A stretch of 64,000 nt of DNA, taken from NCBI GenBank assembly GCA_003241895.1, contig QBLY01000002.1, positions 186,001 through 250,000 on the forward strand, read 5' to 3'. Position 1 is the first letter of the stretch. Each line of letters opens with the position of its first letter. A program made the translations under genes and the position numbers. The notes beneath the pieces were generated by a model. It made no database searches and had not been told where the DNA came from. It was given only the letters and a program-made list of their open reading frames with translations. Positions 62,706 through 64,000 of this stretch are shown here, piece by piece. The stretch comes from Lysobacteraceae bacterium. Lineage in GTDB: Bacteria > Pseudomonadota > Gammaproteobacteria > Xanthomonadales > Xanthomonadaceae.

Positions 62706-64000
62706 GGCGCCACCCCCGGGCGCGGCACGGCGCCGCGAACCTGTTCGATATAGCCCGCCGGTGCCATCAGCTGCGCGCCGGCGTCCTGTGCGTAGCGCAG
62801 CGCCGGCCCGGCAAACAGGCTCAGCGCGACGCCCATCGCCAGCAGCAGGACGGTGGCGCCCACTTCCGCTGCGCGCAGCGGCGGCACCTGCCCGGGCGCC
62901 GCTTCGCCGCTGCCTTCGCGCCAGAACAATTGGCTGCCTGCGCTCGCCAATGCAACCAGCACCAGCAGGCCGGTGACCAGGATCACCGGCCAAAGCCAGG
63001 TGGCCTGCGGCGCCGGCACCGCGGCCAGCAGCGCGAACTTGCCGATGAAACCCGACAGCGGCGGCAGCCCCGCCACCGACACCGCCGCCACCGCAAACAT
63101 CGTCCCCAGCAAGGCCTTGGGGGCCAAGTGGTCCAGCTTGCGCAGGCTGTCGCCGGCCTTGTCGCGCTGCCTGTGCACCAGGTCGGCCAGCAGGAACAGG
63201 GCGCCGCCCACCAGCGTGCTGTGCACCAGGTAGTACAGGCCCGCACCCACGGCTTCGGCGCTTGCCAGCCCCAGGGCGATGAACAGCGTCGCGGCCGAGC
63301 CAAGCACCAGGTAAGCCGACAGCGTCCGCAGCGACGGCGCCGCCAGGGCACCCAGCGTTGCCAATACCAGGGTGGCCGCGCCCAGCGGCAGCAGCCACGG
63401 CCAGGCCAGGTCGGCCAGCGCACCGGCTTGCGCGCCGAACACCAGGGTGTAGACACGCAGCACGGCATACACGCCCAGCTTGGTCATCACCGCGAACAGC
63501 GCCGCCACTGCCGCCGGGCTGCGCGCGTAGGTGTCGGGCAGCCAGAAGTACAGAGGCAGCAGCGCCGCTTTCGAGCAGAACACCACCAGCAGCAAACCGG
63601 CCGCCGCGCGCAGCGGGCCGGCATCCGCGGCCGGCACCTGCGCCACGCGATGCGCCACCTCGGCCATGTTCAGCGCACCGGTGACGCCGTAGATCAGGCC
63701 CACGGCCACCAGGAACAGGGTGGACGCGGCGATGTTGAACGCCACGTACTGCAGGCCGCTGCGCAGCCGCGGACCGCGGCCGCCGCTGAGCAGCAGCCCG
63801 TAGGAAGAGATCAGCAGCACCTCGAAGAACACGAACAGGTTGAACAGGTCGGCGGTGAGGAAGGCGCCATTCAGGCCCATCAGCTGCAGCTGGAACAGCA
63901 CGTGGAAATGGCTGGCGCGCCGGTCCCAGCCGCCGGTGGCGAACAGCAGGCAGGGCAGGGCGAGCAGGGACGTGGCCACCAGCATGATCGCGGTGAGGCG
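62702..64000 (-). CDS. mnhD: Mrp/Mnh antiporter subunit D (partial, runs off the window)
   Basis: The C-terminal 432 residues of an NuoN/MnhD-like subunit. Visible: LNGAFLTADLFNLFVFFEVL with the conserved membrane Glu, FCSKAALLPLYFWLPDTYAR, SPAAVAALFAVMTKLGVYAV, YYLVHSTLVGGALFLLADL and AGLPPLSGFIGKF. These proton-channel subunits form the core of the antiporter. The frame stays open to base 64000, so the start lies beyond the window, as presumably do subunits A-C. Confidence 0.92.
   Translation of the reverse strand, partial: RLTAIMLVATSLLALPCLLFATGGWDRRASHFHVLFQLQLMGLNGAFLTADLFNLFVFFEVLLISSYGLLLSGGRGPRLRSGLQYVAFNIAASTLFLVAVGLIYGVTGALNMAEVAHRVAQVPAADAGPLRAAAGLLLVVFCSKAALLPLYFWLPDTYARSPAAVAALFAVMTKLGVYAVLRVYTLVFGAQAGALADLAWPWLLPLGAATLVLATLGALAAPSLRTLSAYLVLGSAATLFIALGLASAEAVGAGLYYLVHSTLVGGALFLLADLVHRQRDKAGDSLRKLDHLAPKALLGTMFAVAAVSVAGLPPLSGFIGKFALLAAVPAPQATWLWPVILVTGLLVLVALASAGSQLFWREGSGEAAPGQVPPLRAAEVGATVLLLAMGVALSLFAGPALRYAQDAGAQLMAPAGYIEQVRGAVPRPGVAP

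Overview
The window is high-GC, densely coded DNA that looks like a gammaproteobacterium of the Xanthomonadaceae/Lysobacteraceae (Luteimonas, Lysobacter, Thermomonas type). This rests on gene content and order: the aceF / mscS / GNAT-nitrilase / lpdA block with a lipoyl domain on LpdA, the exported TldD - TldE - DUF4159 - MoxR - DUF58 block, the SelO and S9 peptidase types, and a YajQ protein of the kind known as a c-di-GMP effector in Xanthomonas. No rRNA, tRNA, CRISPR array, insertion sequence or prophage was seen. Genes are often joined by ATGA/GTGA overlaps, so there are many operons.

Layout. 0.2-0.8 kb: HigB/RelE-type toxin-antitoxin pair. 0.9-4.1 kb: secreted S9 peptidase, the 3' remnant of a hicB antitoxin, and a family-4 glycosyltransferase broken by a deletion plus frameshift. 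4.2-8.8 kb: agmatine deiminase catabolism (putrescine carbamoyltransferase, antiporter, agmatine deiminase, convergent carbamate kinase) behind a well placed FNR/Anr-type box. 8.9-14.3 kb: copper-type P1B ATPase, nitroreductase, an ATP-grasp-like protein and two small stress proteins. 14.3-19.2 kb: decayed DNA, amidohydrolase, SelO and a frameshifted small secreted protein. 19.4-25.7 kb: small conserved proteins, an AlgB-like sigma-54 activator, TspO and a pair of hybrid signalling proteins. 25.8-27.9 kb: divergent small lipoprotein genes, a DUF2383 protein and an HU-like protein. 28-33.2 kb: GNAT, a GGDEF protein, a split borosin pair (precursor plus alpha-N-methyltransferase) and a GAF-HD-GYP protein. 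33.2-44 kb: an eight-gene minus-strand operon (exported TldD, TldE, DUF4159, MoxR, DUF58, three membrane proteins). 44-54 kb: mixed housekeeping and envelope genes, including a B3 metallo-beta-lactamase candidate, GGDEF, RsmC, RsuA, YajQ, an RcnB-like repeat protein, DinB, an EF-hand protein and a zincin. 54.4-60.2 kb: pyruvate dehydrogenase E2 and E3. 60.2-64 kb: DASS transporter with Mrp antiporter subunits G, F, E and D (D runs off the end).

Two systems stand out. First, 30257-31393 encodes a split borosin pathway: an OphMA/SonM-type peptide-backbone N-methyltransferase and, 36 bp downstream, a 100-residue precursor with a helical binding domain, a short hydrophobic core and an acidic tail, coupled to a GGDEF gene through a TTGA overlap. 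Second, the AlgB-like activator gene and the divergent lipoprotein genes share one promoter architecture: two TGCR-N3-YGCA palindromes with centres exactly 32 bp apart, placed 61.5-62.5 bp from the -24 GG of sigma-54 promoters. In the divergent region the layout is mirror-symmetric. This suggests an unrecognised self-regulated sigma-54 regulon for envelope lipoproteins. All functional calls come from reading sequence and remembered family features; no search was run.
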